Source: Nitrospira sp. (GTDB taxonomy: Bacteria; Nitrospirota; Nitrospiria; Nitrospirales; Nitrospiraceae). From it: DNA of 64,000 nucleotides. Under the pieces are notes generated by a model that was given only the letters and a program-made list of their open reading frames with translations, searched no databases and was not told where the DNA came from. Position 1 is the first letter of the stretch, and each line of letters starts with the position of its first letter. The stretch is from NCBI GenBank assembly GCA_029194725.1, contig JARFXQ010000001.1, positions 289,191-353,190 of the forward strand, in the 5' to 3' direction. The position numbers and the translations under genes were made by a program. This document shows positions 27,467 through 35,859 of the stretch, piece after piece.

Positions 27467-28273
27467 CTACGCGAATGATTTGCGTGTGATAGCGGAATCA
27501 AGACGGCGATGGATCAGGGATGCCAATGATAGAAGGTCTTCGGCGTCGGCTTTGTCCATTGCCCAAAGGATGCGGGCTTCGTGGGCGGTCGTGTTCCTGA
27601 ACATTCCGAATGTTCCCTTCACCAAGTTCACAAAGCCGCGCTGCTCACTCTTCTGGCTCTCGGTTGAAAGGGGATTGATGGCCAATATGGGTGGATCACC
27701 CGTTAACGCCTTGTCTACCAGGGTTGCCGTGTCGTCCGCTAGCCCAGTTCTTGATCGAATTTTGTCAGCGATGCTCTTTGTGGCTTCAAGAACGGCGTGA
27801 AAATAATTGTCTGCGACTAATTCAGCGCGGCAGAAGCGCAACACGTCGGGATGAACGCCGCGTGTTGTCAGATCAGCCCGCAATTCTTCAGCTCGCTGGA
27901 CGGCCTCAGTCAGTGTCTCAGCCTGAGTGACACTGTGTAGCTTTCCCGTAGCCTCAATGGCCAGGCCAGAGAACGCCAAGGCACGATTCACATTGGCCCT
28001 TAGTGGCTCAAACCGAACAGGCTGTTTAGCGTAACGCTCCGGTTTCATTGCTTGTCGAATAAATTCTAGTATCGCCCTACGGTTGCTACTCTTATTCTGA
28101 CGTTCCACAAAAGCATTATGAAGACGCTTCCACTTGGTCATCGTTGGAGTTGGGTCAGCCATTTTCAAGGAAGACAAAATGTGTCCGATCTCTGAGCCTG
28201 TTAATCCCTCAGACGTGTCAGCGAGCGCTGCAGCGATAGCTTCCAACTCGCTCTGAGAGAATACGTGCTCCAT
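27467..28273 (-). CDS. TIGR02391 family protein (Ymh/HEPN-like)
   Basis: 268 residues. The C-terminal half shows the TIGR02391 pattern: LRFCRAELVADNYFHAVLEA, KSIADKIRSRTGL, then GFVNLVKGTFGMFRNTTAHE followed by ARI. The RNTTAH element (R-x4-H) is the signature of HEPN nucleases, which cut RNA in many abortive-infection and toxin systems. The N-terminal 100 residues hold a helical domain of unknown role. TIGR02391 proteins are frequent in prophages and defence islands. A small zinc-ribbon gene lies 19 bases upstream, and an IS5 element has inserted just beyond it. Confidence 0.85.
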   Translation of the reverse strand: MEHVFSQSELEAIAAALADTSEGLTGSEIGHILSSLKMADPTPTMTKWKRLHNAFVERQNKSSNRRAILEFIRQAMKPERYAKQPVRFEPLRANVNRALAFSGLAIEATGKLHSVTQAETLTEAVQRAEELRADLTTRGVHPDVLRFCRAELVADNYFHAVLEATKSIADKIRSRTGLADDTATLVDKALTGDPPILAINPLSTESQKSEQRGFVNLVKGTFGMFRNTTAHEARILWAMDKADAEDLLSLASLIHRRLDSAITRKSFA

Positions 28274-28292
28274 TAGGCAGCTGAGGAGGGTG

Positions 28293-28517
28293 CTATTGAT
28301 TGGGAAGAGCAGGAAAGCAATTCTTACAGAATTGGCGACCTTGGCTGATAGCCTCGCCGGTGGTCATCAACCGCCAGTTGGATTGTACTGTGTCCACACG
28401 GTTGGTCTGCCAACAGTCGGGACAGTGAAATGGGCGAATACCGTGCGGTTCGGTTCCATTAAATTTCGCCACTTTCACTTTGATCGAGGAATGATCGTGA
28501 CCCTGTAGACACAACAT
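28293..28517 (-). CDS. small zinc-ribbon protein
   Basis: 74 residues from ATG 28517 (AAGAG seven bases upstream). Two cysteine knuckles, FHCPDCWQT near residue 33 and QFCKNCFPA near residue 67, would form one zinc ribbon. Little else is conserved. It ends 19 bases before the TIGR02391 gene, on the same strand, so the two are probably an operon. A regulator or antitoxin role for the HEPN-like partner is conceivable but unsupported by family knowledge. Confidence 0.45.
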   Translation of the reverse strand: MLCLQGHDHSSIKVKVAKFNGTEPHGIRPFHCPDCWQTNRVDTVQSNWRLMTTGEAISQGRQFCKNCFPALPNQ

Positions 28518-28601
28518 ATGTAGAGCTCTTTGTGTATTCCCGGCTAATTGTACAGTCTTGTGAGCAAGCGGACAACATAAACTAAACCGTAGGCACAATA
28601 G

Positions 28602-28605
28602 CTAG
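28602..28605. repeat. CTAG target-site duplication, left
   Basis: CTAG directly outside the left IS end; repeated at 29781-29784. The YTAR type of duplication is characteristic of IS5-group elements. Confidence 0.85.
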
Positions 28606-29780
28606 GGAAGGTCTGATTTATTCTTCCCTCGGAATGTGCTACGGGTAGCGCAGCACTGAACGGGAGGCGCACCCATGCACCAACAGACCTTTGCGGAAGT
28701 CACCTTCGAGCAGTATCGTAAATCCACCCGCCGCGAGCGGTTCCTCGACGAAATGAACCGCGTGGTGCCGTGGGGGGAACTGATGGCTGTGATCGAGCCG
28801 GTCTACCCCAAGGCCGAAGGCCCCGGACGTCCGCCGGTCGGGATCGAACCCATGCTGCGTCTCCATTGTTTGCAACAGTGGTTCACCCTGTCGGATCCGG
28901 CCGTGGAAGAGGCGCTGTACGACTCGCGCGCCATGCGGCAGTTTGTGGGGATTGATCTCGGCCGCGAGCCCGTGCCCGATGAGACGACGATCTGCAAGTT
29001 TCGGCATCTGCTGGAGACGCACGAGTTGGGGAAGCAGCTGTTTGCCCGGATCGGGGAGTATCTGACGAAGCAGGGGCTGCAGGTGAGCCGAGGGACCATC
29101 GTGGATGCCACCATCATCAGTGCTCCCAGTTCGACGAAGAATCGCCAGAAGAAGCGGGATCCGGAGATGCATCAGACGAAGAAAGGCAACCAGTGGTACT
29201 TCGGCATGAAGGCCCATATTGGCGTGGACAGCCAGACAAAACTGATTCATTCGGTCGCGGCGACCGCCGCCAATGTGCATGACAGCCAGGTGTTACCGGA
29301 GTTGCTGCATGGCCAGGAGACCCGGGTGTGGGGGGACTCGGCCTACAGTGGGCAACGCGAGGTGCTCCGGCAGCACGCGCCCAAGGCCAAGAGTTTCATC
29401 CAGGCGAAAGCGCATCGCCATCGGCCGCTGAGTGAGGAGGAGCGGGCTCGCAACCGCACAAAGTCGAAAGTGCGGGCGAAAGTCGAACATGCGTTCTTGG
29501 TGATCAAGCGGATCTTTGGGTGGGCCAAAGTCCGGTACCGGGGGCTGGCGAAGAACACCCACTGGCTCCATATCAGCTGCGGCTTGGCGAATCTGTATGT
29601 GGTGCGGCGGCGCCTACTGGCGAGAGCCTAGCGAGGGGGGCGAACGGGGTTACGAGCGGCCCGACGGCGGGCGACCCCCAAGAAAAGCGCTCTCGAACTA
29701 GCAGATTCCCACCTGATTGCTCGTATGCAATCACTCAGAAACAGAGTGCTTCATACAAACATGAATTAATCAGACGTTCC
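28606..29780 (+). mobile_element. complete IS5-group insertion sequence
   Basis: An element of 1175 bases. Terminal inverted repeats are GGAAGGTCTGATTTATTC at the left and, read inward from the right, GGAACGTCTGATTAATTC. A four-base CTAG duplication flanks both ends (28602-28605 and 29781-29784). One transposase gene fills the interior with about 150 bases of non-coding DNA at the right. Intact ends, intact transposase and perfect target duplications argue for a recent and potentially still active insertion. Confidence 0.93.
28675..29631 (+). CDS. IS5 family transposase
   Basis: 318 residues. The DDE catalytic core is visible: TIVDATIISAPSS (first D, near residue 143), WGDSAYSGQREV (second D, near 223) and VRAKVEHAFLVIKRIFGWAK (E, with the IS5 Y-(2)-R-(3)-E-(6)-K-like spacing). 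The N-terminal part MHQQTFAEVTFEQYRKSTRR and PMLRLHCLQQWFTLSDP are typical of the IS5 subgroup (DUF772 domain). It would cut and paste the element between its inverted repeats. No frameshift is present. A GGGAGG ribosome site lies ahead of the ATG. Confidence 0.96.
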   Translation: MHQQTFAEVTFEQYRKSTRRERFLDEMNRVVPWGELMAVIEPVYPKAEGPGRPPVGIEPMLRLHCLQQWFTLSDPAVEEALYDSRAMRQFVGIDLGREPVPDETTICKFRHLLETHELGKQLFARIGEYLTKQGLQVSRGTIVDATIISAPSSTKNRQKKRDPEMHQTKKGNQWYFGMKAHIGVDSQTKLIHSVAATAANVHDSQVLPELLHGQETRVWGDSAYSGQREVLRQHAPKAKSFIQAKAHRHRPLSEEERARNRTKSKVRAKVEHAFLVIKRIFGWAKVRYRGLAKNTHWLHISCGLANLYVVRRRLLARA

Positions 29781-29784
29781 CTAG

Positions 29785-30730
29785 CAGAATTCGTCAATCT
29801 ACTGGAGTAGAGTTCCCCCCATCGGTCATGGGAGCACACGCGCCCGATAGGCACTTGCCTCCTTCGTGTGGATCAAGCCGAGCCTTGCACCGGCAGACGC
29901 TTCGATCCGAGGGAGTTGTCGGTCAGAGAGACCGCCCTCAGTCACAGAAGACTACAACACTAATTTATTAGATCCGCACGGATGTAATTTTTAGCGTTGG
30001 ACGTCTATCTGTGGCTACTCTCGTTTCCCGTTATCGTCAATCCATACGCCCCTCGACGCGGTTTTAGCGGCTTCCGGTCTGGGTCAGTAAGGCCGGCATC
30101 GTCGCCTACCTCAGGTTCAGTCCGACCGACGTCCAAGCCCTCTTCGATAGCGCCGATCGTCGGTGCCTCATCGACGGCGTCGAAAAAATCAGCAAGTATC
30201 ACCTCCAAACCACACCCTACCCCGACCTCAACAGGGTGAGCGCCATCCGATGCGTCCCTCGATTCGACGGCTGTTCCAGGCCGCGATAGAAAGTTTTTTT
30301 CGACTTGAGCCATCCCCAACACCGAGCTTCACAAGAGAATTTTCGAAATATCAGTCAGGCGGTCTGAAATCATCGTGAAGAACTGCATCCGGTAAGGCAG
30401 ATCCTTCGCTTCAGCGAGAAACGAGTGTGCGAGCTTTCGTTGTTTCTCGTTACGACGGCTCTCGAAGAAAAGCGAATGGGTGTTTACCAAGCCTAATGGA
30501 ACCCCGTATACTGCCAATCTCATAACTGCGTGAAAAGAACAGTATGCTCCGGGGTCGAGTCAACCATAGAATGTAATAAGAGTGGCGTTCTATCCCATCG
30601 CCAAGAACTAATGTGATTGGCTCCGGGTCGAGCGAGCTTGATAATCATATAAAGAACTAAAAGGGTTTTATCCGGCGACTCCATCACGAAAAAACGATGA
30701 ATAGTCGCCGGGTCAACCAAAGGTCGGTTT
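29785..30730. other. degraded accessory stretch before tRNA-Ser
   Basis: About 945 bases with no intact gene I can support. A minus-strand piece at about 29940-29835 reads GGLSDRQLPRIEASAGARLG then LIHTKEASAYRARVLP, which looks like the C-terminus of a larger protein. Two short minus frames at 30329-30523 and 30520-30720 overlap as ATGA (products MRLAVYGVPLGLV and MVDPATIHRFFVM at their starts) but match nothing I know. These look like remnants between the IS insertion and the tRNA gene. Confidence 0.4.
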
Positions 30731-30820
30731 GGAGGGGTGACGGAGCGGCCGAACGTGCCGGTCTTGAAAACCGGAGATGGGGTAACTCATCCGCGAGTTC
30801 AAATCTCGCCCCCTCCGCCA
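30731..30820 (+). tRNA. tRNA-Ser (anticodon UGA)
   Basis: The cloverleaf begins GGAGGGG and ends CCCCTCC-G-CCA with the CCA encoded. The anticodon loop CTTGAAA within CCGGT/ACCGG gives TGA at 30765-30767. A long variable arm (GATGGGGTAACTCATC) and TTCAAATC in the T loop complete a class II serine tRNA. Confidence 0.95.
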
Positions 30821-30824
30821 TTTT

Positions 30825-31109
30825 TCAATCAGAAACCAGATCCTGATACTCGCTATGCCGCCGGAGCCAACTGGAGGCATAACCGCATATGGGCACCGCC
30901 TTCAGTTTTTCAGCACGCACAATATCCATTAATTGACTCATGAATTCCCCGGCAGCTCCCTTGCCGCGTAATTCCTGCGGCGCGAAAACGTAATCTATAT
31001 AAAGCGTGTTCTTATCCTTGCGGACATTGGCGTAAACCACCAGGTTGCCGAACGGCATTTCATAGCGTTTTTCGGCCTCATTATACGTTACTTGATTGTT
31101 TGCAGTCAT
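30825..31109 (-). CDS. GNAT-type N-acetyltransferase (NATD1/YjdJ-like)
   Basis: 94 residues from ATG 31109 (MTANNQVTYNEAEKRYEMPF). The core shows TLYIDYVFAPQELRGKGAAG, with the acetyl-CoA pyrophosphate loop RGKGAAG, and ends KLKAVPICGYASSWLRRHSE. It is the short stand-alone GNAT family. Acetyl-donor and acceptor are not known. The gene ends a few bases from the tRNA-Ser 3' end and overlaps nothing; the lipoprotein gene starts divergently at 31177. Confidence 0.88.
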   Translation of the reverse strand: MTANNQVTYNEAEKRYEMPFGNLVVYANVRKDKNTLYIDYVFAPQELRGKGAAGEFMSQLMDIVRAEKLKAVPICGYASSWLRRHSEYQDLVSD

Positions 31110-31176
31110 GGCTTTACAACTCCTGTTGAGCACTAATCTATACCATTCTTCGAGCCGAAACCATGAAGAGACAACC

Positions 31177-31983
31177 ATGCGCATGACATGGACGAACACT
31201 ATAAGATGCCTTCTGGCCATCTGCTGTATGAGTGGGCTCGTTGCCTGTGGCAGTCTGGCAAGCTGCTTTAATAGTGGTTTCGTTGCCGTCGCCTGTGGCG
31301 GCGGGTATGGCGAGAGCAACGTTTCTTCTGTGCCGGCAACATCGGCTGAAGGTCTCTGGATGGGCGCGACTCCCACACATCGCACAGTCGGTGGACTTGT
31401 CCTCGATGACGGCTCGTATTGGGTGTTCTATACGGCAAGAGGCAATTCCAACGTCCTGGCTGGACTGGTTCAGGGGACCGGCACGTCGCACTCCGGCTCC
31501 TTCGGTTCCTCTAACACCAGAGATTTCAGTTTGGAAGGGGCTGGCATTCGCGCGGCCACGATGAGTGGCACCTATGCGCAGAAAAAGAGCTTTCACGGGA
31601 CGATCGTTTACTTCAACGGAGGCACAGGGAGCTTTACGAGTACGTACGATGCTGACTATGAGTCGGCCCCGAACATGAATCTTCTGGCTGGGAACTATTC
31701 TGGGCTCCGTGCCGACAATCAAACCGTCACTATGACAGTGGATTCAGTCGGTACTCTTTCAGGTCATTCAACAGATGGGTGCACCTTTGCTGGTACATTT
31801 TCTCCTCGTGCCAAGGGAAATGTGTTTCATCACTCTGTAACATTCGGCGGTGGCGCCTGTCGCAATGGAACTGAGACGGTCAATGGGGTTGCCTTTTATG
31901 ATGCAGCGACAAACCGGCTGTACAGTGCGGCCCTCAACAGTGCCAGGACCAACAGCTATATCTTTATCGGCACGAAGCTGTAA
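31177..31983 (+). CDS. lipoprotein, unknown function
   Basis: 268 residues from ATG 31177. Signal peptide and lipobox: RCLLAICCMSGLVACGS. After a Gly/Cys-rich linker come two similar beta-rich modules of about 110 residues (AEGLWMGATPTHRTVGGLVL and NLLAGNYSGLRADNQTVTMT) containing Gly-Thr/Ser-rich strands such as FSLEGAGIRAATMSGTYAQK. The pattern resembles small beta-barrel or lipocalin-like surface domains in which an ester or peptide is not hydrolysed. I know no named family; the anchored location is the firmest statement. Confidence 0.75.
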   Translation: MRMTWTNTIRCLLAICCMSGLVACGSLASCFNSGFVAVACGGGYGESNVSSVPATSAEGLWMGATPTHRTVGGLVLDDGSYWVFYTARGNSNVLAGLVQGTGTSHSGSFGSSNTRDFSLEGAGIRAATMSGTYAQKKSFHGTIVYFNGGTGSFTSTYDADYESAPNMNLLAGNYSGLRADNQTVTMTVDSVGTLSGHSTDGCTFAGTFSPRAKGNVFHHSVTFGGGACRNGTETVNGVAFYDAATNRLYSAALNSARTNSYIFIGTKL

Positions 31984-32010
31984 GCATCACTGGTTCAATT
32001 GTCTGTCAGC

Positions 32011-32961
32011 TCATTTTTTTCTTACATTGCAAGGGGTGTAGAAAGTCAGTGCGGTGTCTTCGCCATGGTACTTCTGTATCGCGTCTCCGCGAATAGCTGA
32101 TGAGCTATCCCCTGAGTATTGACGGAAGGCTAGTTGAATGTCAGAGCACCATGTAACCCATTGAGAATGTCGGAATGCGTGGGATATATCATCGTGTGCA
32201 TCGCACGCAAGTCTAAAGGGATCGGCAAACCTGACCGACCTCCGGACCCATTCAAGCAGTTGAATTCTGCACGATTGCAGTCGGGTGCAAGCTTCTTGAA
32301 TGCGCAACCACCGAACCAGTTGAACTCCGCGCGTCCGCAACCGCGCGTAAAATACTTGAAGAGAGGTAACGGAGTGGTTATCGGAGCGAGGTGGGACGGC
32401 GATAGATCTGCATACAGTCCCTGCTTCATTGGGGTCAGCCGAGTAGCGAATATCGACATTGCCTGGACGCACGGAACCGTTGACGACAAGCAACTGTAGC
32501 GCCAGCCGCTTCTGCTGCATGCGTAATCGATAAGTACGCCAGCCAAACAACGACATAATAGTGGGAGAGATGTTCGTTGTTTCCCTCATTGCAGATTCCC
32601 ACCACTCTTCCATCGTTGCCGTCGATGCTTGAGGGAGGGAAGTACCGACTGCACTGAGCGCACAAGCCTGCTTCTCCCCCGGCAAAAGAGGGCTGAAGGC
32701 TACGATGCTCTTTGTTCCTTCCGCAGTTGTCGGTGATGCTACGGGGATGGCGCTACCGCCTGCACTGAGCATAGAAGCCAGATTCTCCCGCGGCGAAAGA
32801 GAGCTGAAGGGTCGGTTGGCTCTCTTTCTCGCCGAACCATGGGCACGCTCTCTCGCTGCACGCTTATTCGTGACCTGCTTTTTCTCAGCACTCTTTTTCC
32901 GAGCACCATTTTTCGTGGATCGACCGCTGGCTCTTCCGACTCTGCCGAGTTGCTTCTGCAT
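32011..32961 (-). CDS. basic, repeat-containing protein of unknown function
   Basis: 316 residues from ATG 32961, set by GGAGGT seven bases ahead. The N-terminal 50 residues are very Lys/Arg-rich (for example RKKSAEKKQVTNKRAARERA), as in H1-like or nucleic-acid-binding tails. Then two imperfect copies of a 37-residue unit follow (SSLSPRENLASMLSAGGSAI and SPLLPGEKQACALSAVGTSL), encoded by a 111-base DNA duplication. The middle (WWESAMRETTNISPTIMSLF) is helical, and the C-terminal third lacks the look of a folded domain and may be out of its original frame. No family is known to me. Confidence 0.5.
   Translation of the reverse strand: MQKQLGRVGRASGRSTKNGARKKSAEKKQVTNKRAARERAHGSARKRANRPFSSLSPRENLASMLSAGGSAIPVASPTTAEGTKSIVAFSPLLPGEKQACALSAVGTSLPQASTATMEEWWESAMRETTNISPTIMSLFGWRTYRLRMQQKRLALQLLVVNGSVRPGNVDIRYSADPNEAGTVCRSIAVPPRSDNHSVTSLQVFYARLRTRGVQLVRWLRIQEACTRLQSCRIQLLEWVRRSVRFADPFRLACDAHDDISHAFRHSQWVTWCSDIQLAFRQYSGDSSSAIRGDAIQKYHGEDTALTFYTPCNVRKK
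32650..32810 (-). repeat. imperfect direct repeat, period 111 bases
   Basis: GCACTGAGC followed by a run ending GAGCTGAAGG or GGGCTGAAGG occurs at 32651 and again at 32762, a 111-base period that encodes two 37-residue units of the gene at 32011-32961. Confidence 0.65.
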
Positions 32962-33587
32962 GGGTGGACCTCCAAGTAGTTACAAGCTGCTGACGTGCAT
33001 CCTTGTATTTCGCATGGCATGTCGTTTGGTGGATTGCACGGAGGCAGAATAGACTGAGGAGCCGGCTCTGAGAATACCGTAGAGGTAGCAGAAATTAGAC
33101 AAAAGAAGGATGTCGCCGGACAACCACCATATCAGCGAAAACATTTCATCGGCAGCTCTCCTTAAAAGATAGATGGCTTCCTCGTTGCATAGCTATGTCG
33201 TTGAAGCGCATTGGGCGGAAGGATGCCATTTTGTCTGGCCTATTCCCCAAAAGCACGGCTTTCAGCAAGCCTGCGATTTGCCTCATCTATGCGCTCGCAG
33301 AGTTCCATCAATTCGACGGAGAAGTTCCCATACGGGGAATTTGGGTGGAAGCCAAAATTCAAGCTTGGCATCATATGGTTCATCGGGACTTTTTCCGTTA
33401 TCAATCCAGATCGTCATTCCGCCTCCATATCGAGCATACTTATTAACTTTGATGGAATATAATATTGTGGCTGAAATGGAGTGATTCAGAATCTGTAAGA
33501 CTTTCGCGCACCAGACCCTCTACTGCACCGCTTGAAAAGAAGGGCCGGCTGCCGAAGGGGAAGTAGTTCAATAAGGCCTAACAGCAA
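32962..33587. other. intergenic stretch with a short ambiguous minus frame
   Basis: About 625 bases. Only the minus strand gives coding-like text: at 33383-33240 a 47-codon frame reads MNHMMPSLNFGFHPNSPYGN then FSVELMELCERIDEANRRLA. An overlapping frame of the same DNA reads MTIWIDNGKSPDEPYDAKLE followed by FWLPPKFPVWELLRRIDG. One of them, or a frameshifted fusion, may be a small gene or remnant. No RNA or terminator is seen. Confidence 0.35.
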
Positions 33588-33824
33588 ATGACCCAGACGG
33601 TGACTTATAAGGGGTTCACCATTCAACCTGCGCCCCGGCAGCTCGTGGATACCGGCCAATGGGAATTGAATGTCTTCATTTCATGGGCTGTTGACGACGA
33701 GGAGGGCAGTCGTCACTTCGTGAAGACCGGCCGGTATGCGACCTCCGAGGAGGCCACGGCCCAGTGCATTGCCTATGGCCAGCAGATCGTGGATGGACAG
33801 GTTCCCGGTTCCTCGGTCGGATAA
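33588..33824 (+). CDS. small conserved hypothetical protein
   Basis: 78 residues starting MTQTVTYKGFTIQPAPRQLV. It appears to be one compact beta-rich domain (VDTGQWELNVFISWAVDDEE, then FVKTGRYATSEEATAQCIAY), with a short helix at the end. The opening YKGFTI-P-P resembles small proteins annotated as the CV_2116 type, though I cannot be sure. No signal peptide or membrane helix. The gene stands alone. Confidence 0.65.
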   Translation: MTQTVTYKGFTIQPAPRQLVDTGQWELNVFISWAVDDEEGSRHFVKTGRYATSEEATAQCIAYGQQIVDGQVPGSSVG

Positions 33825-34003
33825 CGCACATGTGCGAGCCGCCTCGCGCTACCGAAAACACGTGAACGCCGCTACCCGTCCGGATACCCAGCACGCTCAC
33901 GCAGATAGGCGACGGGCTTAAACATAGAGGCCCACGTTGTTGGCGCATTTGATGCGAGCCACCACCACTTTCCGGTTCTACGATCTTCCGCTATACTTCT
34001 TCT

Positions 34004-34384
34004 GTGAATTCGTTTCAACGTAACCACCACAAGCCTTCCACCCTCGAAGCCGTGCTCCGTCTTCAGGGCCTTTTCCGTCATCGCTTGCACCCGCTTGGCG
34101 TCTCTCCTCTCCAGGCAAGTGTGTTGCTATATCTTGACCGGCATCCTCAGTGCGAGGTGATGGAGATCGCTTCGGCGCTCTGTCTTCAGAACCTCTCAGC
34201 GGTCAAGAGCGTCCAGCTTATTCAGAGACAGGGATGGATACGCAAGCCACAGGTCAACTCAAATAGGAAGATCGTCAAGCTGCAGCTCACCGCAAAAGGC
34301 ACGGCCCTCGCTCGAAAGATCAAAGCGAATATCGCAGTCACCGACAAACTTTTTGCTCTGGCCGACAGTCCCAAAGCCGCTTAA
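34004..34384 (+). CDS. MarR-family winged-helix regulator
   Basis: 126 residues from GTG 34004. The winged-helix core runs LHPLGVSPLQASVLLYLDRH (helices 1-2), EVMEIASALCLQNLSAVKSV (helices 3-4, the recognition part) and RKPQVNSNRKIVKLQLTAKG (the wing and the LT..G element). It should bind DNA as a dimer. The target and ligand are unknown. No other gene is closely coupled, so it may act on itself or at distant sites. A start without a clear ribosome site leaves the N-terminus slightly uncertain. Confidence 0.85.
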   Translation: MNSFQRNHHKPSTLEAVLRLQGLFRHRLHPLGVSPLQASVLLYLDRHPQCEVMEIASALCLQNLSAVKSVQLIQRQGWIRKPQVNSNRKIVKLQLTAKGTALARKIKANIAVTDKLFALADSPKAA

Positions 34385-34478
34385 GCATTTCTGGATGTTG
34401 CCATCGCTCAAGCCTATCTTGTAACCCCGTTCATGTAGTACCCCGCCTAGGTCAAAACGTGATAGACAGAAGGAATAG

Positions 34479-35162
34479 ATGCACCGGCAGAGGTCGGTCG
34501 GTGACGGCTTCAGCTACGCAGGCCGTTGGTTGACAGTCGCCGTTCCTCCACGTAGGGTTTCTCCAACTCCAATCGAGAGACACAGACTTCCTAGGGACAA
34601 CTTCGCCGTGGGCTGGGCCTTGATCATCGCCTTACTCGTAGTACTCGTCATCGGTGGCGGGGGCGCTTTCGCGTGGCGTAGATTTGCCGGTAAGATCAAG
34701 CGCGAGTTTCAAGCCTATCAACCGGCTCTTCGCATCACCAACATGTCGACGATGAGTGCGGGTGAGATGGTCACGTTGACACCCGAGGTGGAAAACATGG
34801 GCCATGGAGCAGCCCATGATTGCATCGTCCAATTGGCAGGATGGGAGGGGCGTTTTTCGATCCAACTCATTCATCCCAAAGGCCATCGCGATCAACGCCG
34901 TTTGGTTCCCATCGTCCTGAGTCAAGATCAGCCGATCCGCACAAAATTGTTGAGCCGAGGTTATCTGCGATTAGCCTATCGCGACCGCTGGGAACAACGG
35001 TATGAGTGTTGGTACCCAGTCGCCCAGGTCAAGAACGTCAACACTTCGCTCTATGATATTCAGATCGACCTTGCTCACCCGGAACTGACAGAGCCCCATC
35101 CATCCTTTAGAGACATGCGGAGACTACTTCGCAGAACTCATGCGAATGAGACCTCACCTTGA
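34479..35162 (+). CDS. membrane-anchored protein of unknown function
   Basis: 227 residues. One clear membrane helix lies at about residues 44-64 (VGWALIIALLVVLVIGGGGA), preceded by 43 polar, Arg-rich residues. After it a soluble domain contains ITNMSTMSAGEMVTLTPEVE and NMGHGAAHDCIVQLAGWEGR, an immunoglobulin-like or CARDB-like beta-sandwich style seen in exported adhesion domains. The C-terminus is basic and rich in aromatic residues (YRDRWEQRYECWYPVAQVKN). I know no named family. The gene is unlinked to neighbours. Confidence 0.65.
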   Translation: MHRQRSVGDGFSYAGRWLTVAVPPRRVSPTPIERHRLPRDNFAVGWALIIALLVVLVIGGGGAFAWRRFAGKIKREFQAYQPALRITNMSTMSAGEMVTLTPEVENMGHGAAHDCIVQLAGWEGRFSIQLIHPKGHRDQRRLVPIVLSQDQPIRTKLLSRGYLRLAYRDRWEQRYECWYPVAQVKNVNTSLYDIQIDLAHPELTEPHPSFRDMRRLLRRTHANETSP

Positions 35163-35295
35163 GCCCTTGCATTCTTGGTTCCTGAACCGTACCATTTTGT
35201 TATCAAAAGGCGACCGCGCCTCTTGAGGGACCCTGTAAGACTTCGCCGGTCCTTCCGACTGAGAGGCATCACACCACCGAGGAAGGAGAAATCCA

Positions 35296-35715
35296 ATGCC
35301 GCCTACTATTCAGATCGATTCCATCGTTAAGGTCACGAAGACAGATGAAGAATGGAAAAAACAGCTTCCGGCTGCCGCCTATCGTGTCTTGCGGCATGAA
35401 GATACAGAGAGAGCGTTTGTCAATCCACTGCATGAGAACCACCAATCAGGGATCTATTATTGCGCCGGTTGCGACCTGCCGCTTTTCTCATCCGAACACA
35501 AGTTCGACAGTCGTACCGGCTGGCCCAGCTTCTGGCAACCGATCGATCCGCGCGTGATCGAGACTCGAACCGATTTCAAACTTTTCATGCCCAGAACGGA
35601 AGTCCATTGTGCACGATGTGAAGGCCACCAGGGCCACGTGTTCAAGGATGGGCCGAAACCCACCGGTCTCCGCTACTGCATCAACGGTGTGGCGTTGAGA
35701 TTCGTGGCCGGCTGA
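35296..35715 (+). CDS. msrB: peptide-methionine (R)-S-oxide reductase
   Basis: 139 residues, family-typical length, with AAGGAGAAATCCA ahead of the ATG. The MsrB fold shows YYCAGCDLPLFSS and CARCEGHQGHVFKDGP (two CxxC pairs for structural zinc), GWPSFW, and RYCINGVALRF with the catalytic cysteine. It reduces methionine-R-sulfoxide in damaged proteins using thioredoxin. No signal peptide is present, so it is cytosolic. No MsrA is visible nearby. Confidence 0.96.
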   Translation: MPPTIQIDSIVKVTKTDEEWKKQLPAAAYRVLRHEDTERAFVNPLHENHQSGIYYCAGCDLPLFSSEHKFDSRTGWPSFWQPIDPRVIETRTDFKLFMPRTEVHCARCEGHQGHVFKDGPKPTGLRYCINGVALRFVAG

Positions 35716-35859
35716 TCGTTGTGTGCCGTCACCTTCTCCTCGCGACCAGAGGACTCCTGCGCACCAACACACATAGACTGCCGCGCTCGAGCACATCTGG
35801 CACTCATCAGCTTGTTCACGGTACAATCCGCAACCATTGACCACCGGAGCGACGTTGCG

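Noticed and set aside
28639..29280. 213-codon minus frame inside the IS5 transposase
   Set aside because: It is antisense to the transposase, whose DDE motifs and terminal repeats define the real gene.
30005..30322. Acidic 105-codon minus frame
   Set aside because: No recognisable domain and no ribosome site; likely a shadow within degraded DNA.
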